From Oscillospiraceae bacterium (GTDB lineage: Bacteria > Bacillota > Clostridia > Oscillospirales > Oscillospiraceae), in assembly GCA_016292445.1 (NCBI GenBank), contig JAEDIN010000001.1, forward strand, positions 31,850 to 95,849: 64,000 nucleotides of DNA, written 5' to 3'. Within the stretch, counting starts at the first letter, position 1. Every line of letters begins with the position of its first letter. The position numbers and the translations under genes were made by a program. The notes under the pieces were generated by a model, which saw nothing but the letters and a program-made list of their open reading frames with translations, made no database searches and had not been told where the DNA came from. Positions 52,708 through 62,147 of this stretch are shown here, in pieces.

Positions 52708-55256
52708 CAGTGTGCCTCCGCCCAACTATGGCCTGTTTTTGCCTCGACGATAAGCGGAACGGACAGCTTCGCAACCCCGCTCATCTCCTCAGTGAGTATC
52801 TTAATAACGGTATCCGCTTCATCCTCGGGACACTCGCAGATAAGCTCGTCGTGTACTTGAAGAATCAATTTTGATTTTAGCCCCTCGGCTTTCAGTCTGT
52901 TATACACATTGACCATCGCAAGCTTAATTATATCCGCAGCCGTGCCCTGAATGGGCATATTAAGCGCAACTCTTTCGCCGAAAGAACGCATATTGAAGTT
53001 GGATGATTTAAGCTCGGGCAAGGCCCTGCGGCGATTGTACAATGTCTTTACATAGCCGTCAGCCTTTGCCTGCTCGACTATGTGCTTCATATACTCATGC
53101 ACGCCGCTGTACTTGTCAAGGTATGCGTCCATATATGCCTTCGCCTCGTTCGGAAACACACCGATATCCTGTGCAAGCGACCATGCGGAAATACCGTAAA
53201 CTATGCCGAAATTGACAGCCTTTGCCCTGCTGCGCTGAAGGCTCGTTACCTCGCTCAGCGGAGTGTCAAACACCTGAGAGGCTGTTACGGCATGTATATC
53301 CTCGCCGCTTGCAAATGCCTCCTGCATATGCCTATCGTTTGAGATATGTGCAAGAAGGCGAAGCTCAATCTGACTATAATCGGCGTCAACCAGCACTTTC
53401 CCCTTTGATGCGATGAACATTTTTCGTATCTGCCCGCCAAGCTCCTTGCGAATGGGTATATTCTGCAAATTCGGCTCTGTGCTTGACAGTCTGCCCGTTG
53501 CGGTAACGGTCATCTGAAAATTCGTTCTTATTCTGCCGTCGGCTTCAATGAGTTTCAGCAAACCGTCGGCATAGGTGGATTTAAGCTTTGTGAGCATTCT
53601 GTAATCCAGTATAAGCTCGATTATGGGGTGCTTTCCTCTCAGCTTTTCAAGAACATCCGCATTGGTGCTCCAACCGGTCTTTGTTCTCTTGCCCGAGGGC
53701 AGCATCAACCTCTCGAACAGCACCTCACCGAGCTGCTTAGGGGAATTGATATTAAACTCACCGCCTGCAAGCTCCCATATCTCTTTTCTCGTCTTTTCTA
53801 TTCCCTCATTAAGGCTTGTTCCGAAGTCGCTAAGTGCCGTTCTGTCTACCAAAAAACCTACAGATTGCATATCCGCAAGCACCTTGCAAAGCGGTAGCTC
53901 AATATCATAATACAGCATATCCATTTCAAGCTGCTTAAGCCTTTCTTCCGTTACACTCTTAAGCAGGAACATCGCCTCCGTGCCGTGTAGCTCTCTGCCC
54001 AGATAGCGCATACTCACTCGCTCCGGAGGATACTCGCTTTCCGTTGCTTCGAGAAGATAAGCAGCAAGGGCCGTATCGTAAATAAAGCCGTCAAGAGGCA
54101 GACCCTCAGCAATAAGCTTAGACATAAGGTCTTTAACATTATGGGAAATCTTTTTGGTTTCTGCTGAAAAAACAAGCCTTAACAGACGGTTATAATCGTC
54201 ACCCAAGCTGCCCCAGCGGGAAATATAAACACTTTTGCCGTCACACAATTCAATACTGTCGAAATCCGCGCTCATATCAACGGCAACAAAGTCCGCAGCT
54301 TTGATTGCCTCGGAAACAGCATTATAATCAGCATCCTCTATTACGGGTAAATGTTCGTCCGCTGCGATATCGGCTTCGGAAGCAGGTTCCGAAATTCCCC
54401 ATTTTTCAATGAATTTTTTAAACCCGAGCCTTTTGAAGAGTGCGAAAAGCTCCGGCTTATAGTTTTTATTCCAAAATGAATCCTCGGGCTTAAAGTCAAT
54501 CGGCGCATCTGTACATATCGTTGCAAGCTCATAGGACAGCTCCGCACTTTCTCTGCCGTCCTTCAGCTTTTTGCGAACGCCCTCTTTGATTTCAAGTTCG
54601 TCTATATTTGAATAGATATTGTCAATACTCGTGTACCGCTGAACAAGGTCCATAGCGGTTTTTTCACCGATACCGGGCACTCCGGGTATGTTGTCCGATG
54701 AATCGCCCATAAGTGCCTTCAAATCCACGATATGGATTGGCTCGAAGCCGTACTCTTCTTTGAATAGCTCGGGAGTGTACTCCTTTGTTTCGGTCTGACC
54801 CATTTTGCTTTTAACATGGCAGACATGGGTCGTTTCACTAATAAGCTGAAAACTATCCTTATCGCCTGTAACTATGCGGCAGTCCCAACCCGCTGTTTCA
54901 CATATCTTGCCGACAGTTCCCAGCAGGTCATCGGCTTCAAAGCCCTCAAGCTCAAGACGCATAATCCCCATTGCATCAAGCACCTGCTTTAAAACCGGCA
55001 TCTGCACCGCAAGCTCCTCCGGCATACCCTTGCGCTGTGCCTTATAGCCCTCATACCGCAGATGTCGGAAGGTCGGTGCTTTCAGGTCAAAGGTGACGCA
55101 CACAGACTCGGGCTTTTCGCTGTCAAGCAGCTTTTGTAGTATCGCCAAAAAGCCGTAAATTCCGTTAGTCGGAGTCCCGTCGGGAGCATTAAGCTGTCTA
55201 ATTCCGTAAAACGCTCTGTTTACTATGCTGTTACCATCTAAAATCAGTAGTTTCAT
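52707..55256 (-). CDS. polA: DNA polymerase I
   Basis: About 849 residues. Order: 5'-3' exonuclease (residues 1-290, LILDGNSIVNRAFYG, ALMGDSSDNIPGVPGIGEKTA), a degenerate 3'-5' exonuclease, then the polymerase domain with motif A DADYSQIELRLLAHIS near 625-640 and motif C LQVHDELICE near 804-813. In the middle domain FVAVDMSADF replaces the DxE metal site, so proofreading is likely lost, as in many Firmicutes. The ATG at 55256 has GAGG at 7 bases; an ATG three bases earlier is possible. Overlaps uvrB closely. Confidence 0.97.
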   Translation of the reverse strand: MKLLILDGNSIVNRAFYGIRQLNAPDGTPTNGIYGFLAILQKLLDSEKPESVCVTFDLKAPTFRHLRYEGYKAQRKGMPEELAVQMPVLKQVLDAMGIMRLELEGFEADDLLGTVGKICETAGWDCRIVTGDKDSFQLISETTHVCHVKSKMGQTETKEYTPELFKEEYGFEPIHIVDLKALMGDSSDNIPGVPGIGEKTAMDLVQRYTSIDNIYSNIDELEIKEGVRKKLKDGRESAELSYELATICTDAPIDFKPEDSFWNKNYKPELFALFKRLGFKKFIEKWGISEPASEADIAADEHLPVIEDADYNAVSEAIKAADFVAVDMSADFDSIELCDGKSVYISRWGSLGDDYNRLLRLVFSAETKKISHNVKDLMSKLIAEGLPLDGFIYDTALAAYLLEATESEYPPERVSMRYLGRELHGTEAMFLLKSVTEERLKQLEMDMLYYDIELPLCKVLADMQSVGFLVDRTALSDFGTSLNEGIEKTRKEIWELAGGEFNINSPKQLGEVLFERLMLPSGKRTKTGWSTNADVLEKLRGKHPIIELILDYRMLTKLKSTYADGLLKLIEADGRIRTNFQMTVTATGRLSSTEPNLQNIPIRKELGGQIRKMFIASKGKVLVDADYSQIELRLLAHISNDRHMQEAFASGEDIHAVTASQVFDTPLSEVTSLQRSRAKAVNFGIVYGISAWSLAQDIGVFPNEAKAYMDAYLDKYSGVHEYMKHIVEQAKADGYVKTLYNRRRALPELKSSNFNMRSFGERVALNMPIQGTAADIIKLAMVNVYNRLKAEGLKSKLILQVHDELICECPEDEADTVIKILTEEMSGVAKLSVPLIVEAKTGHSWAEAH

Positions 55257-55258
55257 CA

Positions 55259-57226
55259 TCAATCCTCGCCGCGAAGTCTGATTATTCTGTCTCTAAGCTC
55301 TGCTGCAAGCTCAAACTCCAGCATCTTCGCAGCTGCCTTCATTTGCTTTTCGAGTTCCTCTATCAACGCCTTGCGTTCACTCCTCGTCATCTTAACGCCG
55401 TCTGCGCGCTGTGCGGAGGCAGACGCATCTGAGGATATTTCTATCATATCGCGGACACTCTTAATTATTGTCTTGGGAACAATTCCGTTAGCTTCGTTAT
55501 ATGCCGCCTGTTTTGCTCTGCGGCGTTCGGTCTCGTCAATAGCAAGGCGCATGGAGTTTGTAACGGTGTCGGCATACATAATGACCTTACCGTCGGCGTT
55601 TCTTGCCGCTCTTCCAATGGTCTGGATAAGACTTGTTTCACTGCGGAGGAACCCCTCCTTATCGGCATCGAGTATTGCAACCAGGCTGACCTCGGGAAGG
55701 TCAAGTCCCTCTCGGAGCAGATTTATTCCTATGAGAACATCAAATTCGCCGAGACGCAGGCTGCGGATTATCTCCATTCGCTCAATCGCGCCTATATCAT
55801 GGTGCATATATCTGCATTTTATACCGACATTGCCGAGGTATTCCGTCAGATCCTCCGCCATTTTCTTGGTAAGCGTGGTTACGAGGACTCTCTGCTGCTT
55901 TTCGACGCGGAGATTTATCTCTCCGATTAAGTCGTCTATCTGACTCTCTATAGGTCTTACGGAGACTTCAGGGTCAAGAAGACCTGTGGGTCTGATTATC
56001 TGCTCTGCAATCTGACCTGCTCTCTCGCGCTCATACTCGCCGGGAGTTGCGGAAACATAAACCGCCTGATGCATTCTCTCGTTAAACTCATCGAATTTCA
56101 GCGGTCTGTTATCGTATGCCGAGGGCAGTCTGAAGCCGTAATCGACCAATGCTTCCTTTCTTGCCCTATCTCCGCGGTACATTGCCCGAACCTGCGGCAG
56201 CGTAACATGGCTTTCATCAACAAACAGCAGAAAATCATCAGGGAAATAATCGAGCAAGGTCATCGGTGCGCTTCCGACCGGTCTGCCGGAGATTATTCTC
56301 GAATAGTTTTCTATACCGGTGCAATAGCCGAGCTCCTGCATCATCTCTATATCATAATTTGTACGCTGAGAAATTCTCTGGGCCTCAAGAAGCTTGCCGT
56401 TTTCTTCAAAAAACCTGACACGTTCCTCACACTCTGCGCGGATATCATCTATCGCTCTTGCCATTTTCTCCTTGCTTACAACATAATGGCTCGCAGGGTA
56501 AATTGCAGCATGATTGATATACCGAAGCACATTTCCGGTAACGACATTGACCTCGCTGATACGGTCTATCTCATCGCCGAAGAACTCAACTCTTATCGCC
56601 TTATCGTTTGAATAAGCGGGGAAAATCTCAACGGTATCACCCCTTACTCTGAACATATTGCGTTCAAATGCAATATCGTTGCGCTCGTATCTAATCTCGA
56701 TAAGCTTCTTGAGCAGCTCGTCAAAGTTTCTCGTCTGACCCTGTCTTAACGAAATGACCATGGTTTTATAGTCGATCGGGTCACCGAGTCCGTAAATGCA
56801 GGATACGGAAGCTACGACGATGGTATCACGGCGCTCAAAAAGACTTGAGGTAGCGCTGTGTCTTAGTCTCTCAATTTCATCGTTTACGGAGCTGTCCTTC
56901 TCAATAAAGGTGTCCGTGTGGGGTATATAAGCCTCGGGCTGATAATAATCGTAGTAAGAGACGAAGTACTCAACGGCGTTTTCCGGAAAAAACTCCTTAA
57001 ACTCAGCACAAAGCTGCGCGGCAAGTATCTTGTTGTGTGCAAGCACCAGCGTAGGCCGATTGAGCCTTGCGATGACGCTTGCCATGGTAAAGGTCTTGCC
57101 GGAACCTGTAACACCCAAAAGCACCTGCTCGTCTAAACCGTTTTTAATTCCGCTGACAAGTGTTTCTATTGCCTCGGGCTGATCACCCATAGGTGCATAC
57201 GGTGATACAAGTTTAAATCTATCCAT
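55259..57226 (-). CDS. uvrB: Excinuclease ABC subunit B
   Basis: 655 residues. Helicase-like damage verifier. Walker [14 protein letters not shown] near residues 39-51, the beta-hairpin [15 protein letters not shown] near 88-102, DEXH box [13 protein letters not shown] near 330-342, helicase motif VI near 535 (QTIGRAARN), and a C-terminal UVR motif ([26 protein letters not shown]). GGAGG lies before the ATG. Promoter TTGTGA/TATAAT upstream. First gene of the uvrB-polA-fusion-rimI-tsaD-radC run. Confidence 0.97.
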   Translation of the reverse strand: MDRFKLVSPYAPMGDQPEAIETLVSGIKNGLDEQVLLGVTGSGKTFTMASVIARLNRPTLVLAHNKILAAQLCAEFKEFFPENAVEYFVSYYDYYQPEAYIPHTDTFIEKDSSVNDEIERLRHSATSSLFERRDTIVVASVSCIYGLGDPIDYKTMVISLRQGQTRNFDELLKKLIEIRYERNDIAFERNMFRVRGDTVEIFPAYSNDKAIRVEFFGDEIDRISEVNVVTGNVLRYINHAAIYPASHYVVSKEKMARAIDDIRAECEERVRFFEENGKLLEAQRISQRTNYDIEMMQELGYCTGIENYSRIISGRPVGSAPMTLLDYFPDDFLLFVDESHVTLPQVRAMYRGDRARKEALVDYGFRLPSAYDNRPLKFDEFNERMHQAVYVSATPGEYERERAGQIAEQIIRPTGLLDPEVSVRPIESQIDDLIGEINLRVEKQQRVLVTTLTKKMAEDLTEYLGNVGIKCRYMHHDIGAIERMEIIRSLRLGEFDVLIGINLLREGLDLPEVSLVAILDADKEGFLRSETSLIQTIGRAARNADGKVIMYADTVTNSMRLAIDETERRRAKQAAYNEANGIVPKTIIKSVRDMIEISSDASASAQRADGVKMTRSERKALIEELEKQMKAAAKMLEFELAAELRDRIIRLRGED

Positions 57227-57254
57227 TTAGAGCCTCCAAATAATTTATCATAAT

Positions 57255-57283
57255 ATTATATCATGATTATCTGTAAATCACAA
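57255..57283 (-). promoter_or_regulatory. Sigma-A promoter for uvrB
   Basis: Minus-strand TTGTGA (57283-57278), 17 bases, TATAAT (57260-57255), 28 bases before the uvrB start. I see no LexA-type box around it. Confidence 0.7.
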
Positions 57284-57286
57284 GAA

Positions 57287-57314
57287 AATCAGCCGTTTTA
57301 AAACGGCTGATTTA
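57287..57314 (-). terminator. Terminator after the SLH lipase-like gene
   Basis: Perfect palindrome, 14-bp arms AAATCAGCCGTTTT / AAAACGGCTGATTT, followed by TTTTCTTG on the minus strand, 7 bases after the stop. Confidence 0.85.
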
Positions 57315-57320
57315 GTATTC

Positions 57321-59405
57321 TCATAAGTTTATACTTCCGAGAGCCAATCTTGATATCATGGCAGCAAACTGTGCTCTGGTTGAACAGCCCTGCGGATATA
57401 GTGTACCGTCACCCATGCCGATGACAACACCCTTATTTACGCACCAGCTCATTGCGGGTATCGCATAGTCGGAAACAAGTCCGGCATCCGTAAAGTCGCT
57501 CAGTTCGGCTTTAGCGGAGCTGCCGTCGTTTGCGTATCTGTAAACGAATGCGGCAAGCTGCTCGCGGGTAACGCATTCATCCGGTCGGAAGGTGTTATCA
57601 TCATAGCCCATGACAACACCTGCATTATAGCCCCAAATGACAGCGTCCCTGCACCAGCAAGTGTCAATATCCGTAAACGGGCAGTTTTGACCGGTGACCG
57701 AGGGTGTGCCGGCAAGGCGGTACAGCACGGTCACGACCTGTCCTCTGGAAACTGTGCCTTCAGGGGCAAAGCTGTTTACATCCGCGCCTATCATAAGGCC
57801 ATTATCATAGCAATACTTTACATTATCGTAAAACCATGAGCCCATACCAACATCGGTGAAGGGCAGATTGTTTACGACGGCATCAGGCTTGCTGTTCATG
57901 TAGTTCTCGGGTATCGTCATCATCCACGACATACCGAGTTCGCCGTAATGAGCGGACATAATGCCGATAATGTTGAATATAAGCGTTGCAAACTCATCGG
58001 GGCATTTCGCCACGATCTTTATAACGGTGAGGGTCAGAGGCTTTACCATTTTCCTGACCTGCTCAAAATTATACTCGGTTATGCCAGCATCGCGCAAAGC
58101 GTCGAGAACCATATTCGCTACATAGCTTACGATCTCGTCAACAGACTTGTTCTCAATGACATAGATGAGTTCACCGAGATTTTTAACCGCGCTCTTGCTC
58201 AGAATCTGAACAAAAGTGTTCCACTGATCGGGATATGTACCGATGAGCGGCAGAATGAGCTCCTGAATATCATCCTGGGCAGCATAGACCTCAGCTCTTG
58301 TGGTGAACACCTCGGTAAACAGCTTCTGAACGAAGCGATCGAGGAATTCACCTTGAGTCATGGTGACGCCGTTTTTGAGATTGATTATCTTTGAAATCGT
58401 TGCGTGGGGTGTAACGGTGACATACTTGAAGTTGTCAATACGGTATTCGCCGGCATTCTCAAAGGTTGCGAAAACCTCAAGCATTTTTTCCTTAAGTTCA
58501 TCGTAATTATCATCAAGCTTTGCGCTCGGCATAACATGGTCTACACCGTATCTTCCGAAGCTCATGCATTCGGGTGCAACTTTTACGACAAGGTCATTGT
58601 AGTTGACGATGTTATGAATGTTATTGTAGATGCTGCCGTTTATCTTGCTTACATCTGCGCCCATGGGAGGCTCAAAGCAGTAAAAATAGATGTCGTCTGC
58701 TGAAAGCTCAACATTTTTGCCTATGCTGCGGCCTGCCGCTATCATATCGTCTATTGCACCGCCGAGCATATTTGCCCCTGCCGCTCCTCTGCTGTAACCG
58801 GTGCACCAGAGCTTTATTCTGCCGCATATCTCCGGGTGATTTGCCAGATAATCCTGCAAAAAATCAAGAGCTATGTCGCGGCAAATAGCAAATCCGGCAT
58901 GGTCACCCTCAAGTCCGACATTCAGATCGCCTGCCCACTCGGCATAATAACCGCAGCCGCGCAGGCCGATGCCGATAACAGTGCATTTTTCGCCGTCTAT
59001 GTAGAGCTCCTTGTTTGCGATACCTACACCGAAAGTGTTTCTGCCGGGTCTTTCGGTAAAGTCCTTATTGGCTTCAAAATCCTTAAAGCCGATCTGATCA
59101 AAGAAATCGATCAGATTTGCAGGGCCTTCCTTGTAGCGGGACGGATCTGCGACATTGCCCGACGCAAGGCACATCGCCATGGTAACGGTTGCAAGGTCCT
59201 GCCTGTAGGTATAACCCGACCCGGTAAAATACTCATCGCTGTAGGTGAACGGACACGGGTGGTCCGTCTCCATGTCATCATGTCCGGCATTAAACATGAT
59301 ACTGCCGGTGATAGTATCATACTCATTTCCTTCCGCTAAAACCGACAACGGCACAAGGGAAACAAGCAGGACAAGCACCAGCATAATGCTTATAAGCTTT
59401 TTCAT
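57321..59405 (-). CDS. Secreted lipase-like protein with three SLH domains
   Basis: 694 residues. A signal peptide (KKLISIMLVLVLLVSLVPLSVLA, 2-24) is followed by an alpha/beta hydrolase region with a lipase elbow CTGYSRGAAGAN (Ser205 in GYSRG), then a helical stretch, and three S-layer homology domains at about 522-572, 582-632 and 640-690 (PFTDVGMGSWFYD, PFTDIDTCWCRDA, DFTDAGLVSDYAI). SLH domains bind pyruvylated wall polysaccharide, so the enzyme should sit on the cell surface. Its substrate is unknown. The start overlaps the preceding O-antigen-ligase-like gene by 4 bases. Confidence 0.92.
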   Translation of the reverse strand: MKKLISIMLVLVLLVSLVPLSVLAEGNEYDTITGSIMFNAGHDDMETDHPCPFTYSDEYFTGSGYTYRQDLATVTMAMCLASGNVADPSRYKEGPANLIDFFDQIGFKDFEANKDFTERPGRNTFGVGIANKELYIDGEKCTVIGIGLRGCGYYAEWAGDLNVGLEGDHAGFAICRDIALDFLQDYLANHPEICGRIKLWCTGYSRGAAGANMLGGAIDDMIAAGRSIGKNVELSADDIYFYCFEPPMGADVSKINGSIYNNIHNIVNYNDLVVKVAPECMSFGRYGVDHVMPSAKLDDNYDELKEKMLEVFATFENAGEYRIDNFKYVTVTPHATISKIINLKNGVTMTQGEFLDRFVQKLFTEVFTTRAEVYAAQDDIQELILPLIGTYPDQWNTFVQILSKSAVKNLGELIYVIENKSVDEIVSYVANMVLDALRDAGITEYNFEQVRKMVKPLTLTVIKIVAKCPDEFATLIFNIIGIMSAHYGELGMSWMMTIPENYMNSKPDAVVNNLPFTDVGMGSWFYDNVKYCYDNGLMIGADVNSFAPEGTVSRGQVVTVLYRLAGTPSVTGQNCPFTDIDTCWCRDAVIWGYNAGVVMGYDDNTFRPDECVTREQLAAFVYRYANDGSSAKAELSDFTDAGLVSDYAIPAMSWCVNKGVVIGMGDGTLYPQGCSTRAQFAAMISRLALGSINL

Positions 59406-60787
59406 ACAGTCTCCTCCACCATATTAATTTTTCTTTGCTTTTTTGATTCCTTTTCAGCTATTGAGAACATCACTATTAAAAGTGCTGCCTCAGGGAAAGG
59501 GCAAAAAACTCCGGGATTAGTCATCGACATCGCAAGGATGCCGGCATAGGAAAAGCCGAATATTATTAGCGGACTGCGAAGATTGGTGAGAATAAGCCGC
59601 ATTCGCTCACCGAATATCCAGCTATATGCCATTACTCCTATCAAGCCCATCGACCCCATAATCTGAATTAGAACATTATGATAAAATACAAGACTGCCCG
59701 GAATAATAGCCTTGAATATACCGATATTTTTTGTGCTGCCGACACCGATACCGTTAAACGGGTGATCTAAAAAGTCCCTTATACCCAATTCGATAAAGCT
59801 GACTCTTGTCTCGCTTGCAGATATCAAATTGCCCTCGACAAGCCTGCTTGAATACAAGACGGGAATGTACTTGACCCCAATGTAGCACAAGGCGGCAACT
59901 ACAAGCAAAAACACCCAATTGTACCATTTATTCTCCTCGATGCTTTCCCTTCTGAGATAGCAGATATACAGACCGCAGACAAAGCCTGTCATTGTGCCGA
60001 AAAGCAATCCGCTTCTTGACCCTGTCATAACAAGCGCAAGGCACATGACGGCAAACCCCAAAAGATGAATGCGGCGGCGTTCTATCATAAGGCATGATGA
60101 TGACAGCGTCATTAGAAGGACACTGGCAATATAGTTTCTAGGCTTAAAAAACAGCACCGTTCCGCTTTTAATGAAGCGTTCAAAATTTACTGCATAGAAC
60201 ACTATTATCACAGCCGATGCGAGCAGGCCCGCCGTGTACAGGATATCCGCCATACGCTCTACGCGGTCGTATTCTCTTTCGTTTTCAAGTCTTGATGACG
60301 CAAGAAAATACAGTAAAAGCATCACCACGCCGAGCCCGAGCATATAATAAAAACTCACGGGTCTGAAATAATCCTTCGCCGATATTGTGCCGATTCCTCC
60401 AACAAGCAGTGCAACCGAAACAGCGCAAAGCGGAGGGACAAATCTGCCCTTCACAAAGGGTCTGCGGTAATATATCAGATTAAACATGACCGCAATTGCA
60501 AAAGGCACGACGGCATAAGGCACATACGGCACAAGGGCGGTGTAATCCGTATAATACTTTGTTGACAGCAGGAAAATGCACATCAAAGGGCAAACTATCG
60601 ACAAAAGGTCGTCGCAGAAAACAAGCAGCAAAACCGATACCGCTACAAGCACAAACATGACGACAAGCTGAGTCCCGCTAACGAGCCCAAACAACGATAT
60701 TACAAACAGAATCGGGAAAAAGGCTTTGCTGTTCCAAGCCTCTGTCGCAGCAATCCGTCCATCTTCAAAAAAACCGTGAAAATTCAA
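59402..60787 (-). CDS. O-antigen ligase / Wzy-like membrane protein
   Basis: 461 residues, about ten to twelve membrane helices. ALVMTGSRSGLLFGTMTGF near residues 258-276 and GIGVGSTKNIG...FYHNVLIQIMGSMGLIGVMAY near 345-385 match the O-antigen ligase (Wzy_C) family, which joins or polymerises surface glycans. The start is a TTG at 60787, supported by GAGG 8 bases upstream; no ATG fits better. Overlap with the SLH gene suggests both act on the envelope. No glycosyltransferase genes are in view. Confidence 0.85.
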   Translation of the reverse strand: MNFHGFFEDGRIAATEAWNSKAFFPILFVISLFGLVSGTQLVVMFVLVAVSVLLLVFCDDLLSIVCPLMCIFLLSTKYYTDYTALVPYVPYAVVPFAIAVMFNLIYYRRPFVKGRFVPPLCAVSVALLVGGIGTISAKDYFRPVSFYYMLGLGVVMLLLYFLASSRLENEREYDRVERMADILYTAGLLASAVIIVFYAVNFERFIKSGTVLFFKPRNYIASVLLMTLSSSCLMIERRRIHLLGFAVMCLALVMTGSRSGLLFGTMTGFVCGLYICYLRRESIEENKWYNWVFLLVVAALCYIGVKYIPVLYSSRLVEGNLISASETRVSFIELGIRDFLDHPFNGIGVGSTKNIGIFKAIIPGSLVFYHNVLIQIMGSMGLIGVMAYSWIFGERMRLILTNLRSPLIIFGFSYAGILAMSMTNPGVFCPFPEAALLIVMFSIAEKESKKQRKINMVEETV

Positions 60788-61038
60788 TTAACTGTCCTCA
60801 ACTTAATAAAAGAAGTATCATTCAGCAGAAAGCCTATCAAGGCAATTCTGCCGCAATTATATACACTGACGCAAAACGAATAATGTCAAAACAGTCACTC
60901 AATATTAGCTTGTGAGCTATTATTGTTCAATAGTCATTGTGTCTGTATATTTGTTCTTTGTTGTATTTTAACAAAAAAGGCAGGCATGTGTCAACAAAAG
61001 CAAAAACAGCCTGTTGCAGCTGTAATCTTCAAATCTTC
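60788..61038. other. Gene-free stretch between divergent genes
   Basis: About 250 AT-rich bases with no credible gene, RNA or long repeat. The far end leads into the promoter of the small gene at 61095. Confidence 0.6.
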
Positions 61039-61067
61039 TTGAAACAATTGAAATATCGTGCTACAAT
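61039..61067 (+). promoter_or_regulatory. Sigma-A promoter for the small gene at 61095
   Basis: TTGAAA (61039-61044), 17 bases, TACAAT (61062-61067), 27 bases before the start codon. Confidence 0.8.
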
Positions 61068-61094
61068 CTAAAAAAACGCACCGGAGGTACTGCA

Positions 61095-61406
61095 ATGTCC
61101 AGAGAAGAAATAAAAAAATCCATCGAAGAGGAAGATAATTACCACTATAACGATGAGCTGTTTTATACCGGCGAGGGTGATCTGCTTGACACCGCTGAAG
61201 GTCGGGCAAAGTTTTGCAGGCTAAATGAAACAACCGTTTTCAGGAAGAAAGACCCCGGTGTTTGGAACAACTACATCTGGGTATTCAACAATAAGGGCGT
61301 GGGAATGACTATCAAAAAACAAAGCCGTGTTGATCCCAAACTCATGGAATGTATCGACTATGATGCTGACGGCAACGAGGTCAGCAAGTCATACGACCCC
61401 GCATAA
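61095..61406 (+). CDS. Small soluble protein of unknown function
   Basis: 103 residues, no family recognised. Acidic N-terminal half (REEIKKSIEEEDNYHYNDELFYTGEGDLLDTAEG), then an aromatic stretch (WNNYIWVFNNKGVGMTIKKQ, about 56-75). No membrane segment or signal. A good promoter, GGAGG 7 bases before the ATG and a strong terminator make it a true single-gene unit, isolated between minus-strand genes. The name of a function would be a guess. Confidence 0.8.
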   Translation: MSREEIKKSIEEEDNYHYNDELFYTGEGDLLDTAEGRAKFCRLNETTVFRKKDPGVWNNYIWVFNNKGVGMTIKKQSRVDPKLMECIDYDADGNEVSKSYDPA

Positions 61407-61420
61407 TGTAACATTGCTTT

Positions 61421-61456
61421 GAAACCCGACGACAGCTGTCGTCGGGTTTCATTTTT
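61421..61456 (+). terminator. Terminator of the small gene
   Basis: Perfect 30-base palindrome GAAACCCGACGACAG / CTGTCGTCGGGTTTC followed by ATTTTT; it also lies next to the hypB stop on the other strand. Confidence 0.9.
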
Positions 61457-62124
61457 CAGCTATTCCACTGCTTAACCTGCTCACGAATCCAATTTGCCCA
61501 TTCATCAATGCCCTCTCCCGTTCTTGCGGAGATGGGAATAATTTTGATGTTGGGGTTAAGCTTAGTTACATATAGCTTGCAGGCTTCAAGGTCAAAGTCA
61601 AAGTAAGGCATGACATCAATCTTATTGACGAGCAGTACATCGCAGATAGAGAACATCAAAGGGTACTTCAAGGGCTTATCGTGACCCTCGGGTACGGAGA
61701 GTATCATCGCATTTTTTACAGCACCCGTGTCAAACTCGGCGGGGCAAACAAGATTACCTACATTTTCAAGAATGGCAAAGTCGATATTCTCTGTTCCCAG
61801 TCCTTCAAGTCCCTGCTTTGTCATACCGGCATCAAGATGGCACATTCCGCCGGTATGGAGCTGGATTACTTTTGCACCGGTCTCGGCAATTGTATGTGCG
61901 TCAACATCAGAATCAATGTCGGCTTCCATAACGCCTATGCGCATTTCATCCTTTAACGCCGCAATTGTAGCCTTCAAGGTAGTAGTTTTACCCGAACCGG
62001 GAGATGACATGAGATTGAGCAAAAATGTCTTTTCCTTTTTAAGCTCCTCCCTTAACTTGTCAGCTTCACGATCGTTGTTCTCGAATACGCTTTTTTTGAT
62101 CTCTAATACTCTGAATTTGTCCAT
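61456..62124 (-). CDS. hypB: Hydrogenase/urease-type nickel incorporation GTPase HypB
   Basis: 222 residues. NLMSSPGSGKTTTLKATI near residues 38-55 is the P-loop, MEADIDSDVDA near 68-78 the switch region, and ENVGNLVCPAEFDTG near 119-133 the metal-site block with the conserved Cys; VNKIDVMPYFDFD gives G4. HypB delivers nickel to hydrogenase maturation. The usual N-terminal histidine/cysteine-rich stretch is absent. GAGG lies 8 bases before the ATG at 62124. No hypA, hydrogenase or nickel genes are in the window. Confidence 0.93.
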   Translation of the reverse strand: MDKFRVLEIKKSVFENNDREADKLREELKKEKTFLLNLMSSPGSGKTTTLKATIAALKDEMRIGVMEADIDSDVDAHTIAETGAKVIQLHTGGMCHLDAGMTKQGLEGLGTENIDFAILENVGNLVCPAEFDTGAVKNAMILSVPEGHDKPLKYPLMFSICDVLLVNKIDVMPYFDFDLEACKLYVTKLNPNIKIIPISARTGEGIDEWANWIREQVKQWNS

Positions 62125-62147
62125 ATCATTCACCTCATATATCTGTT

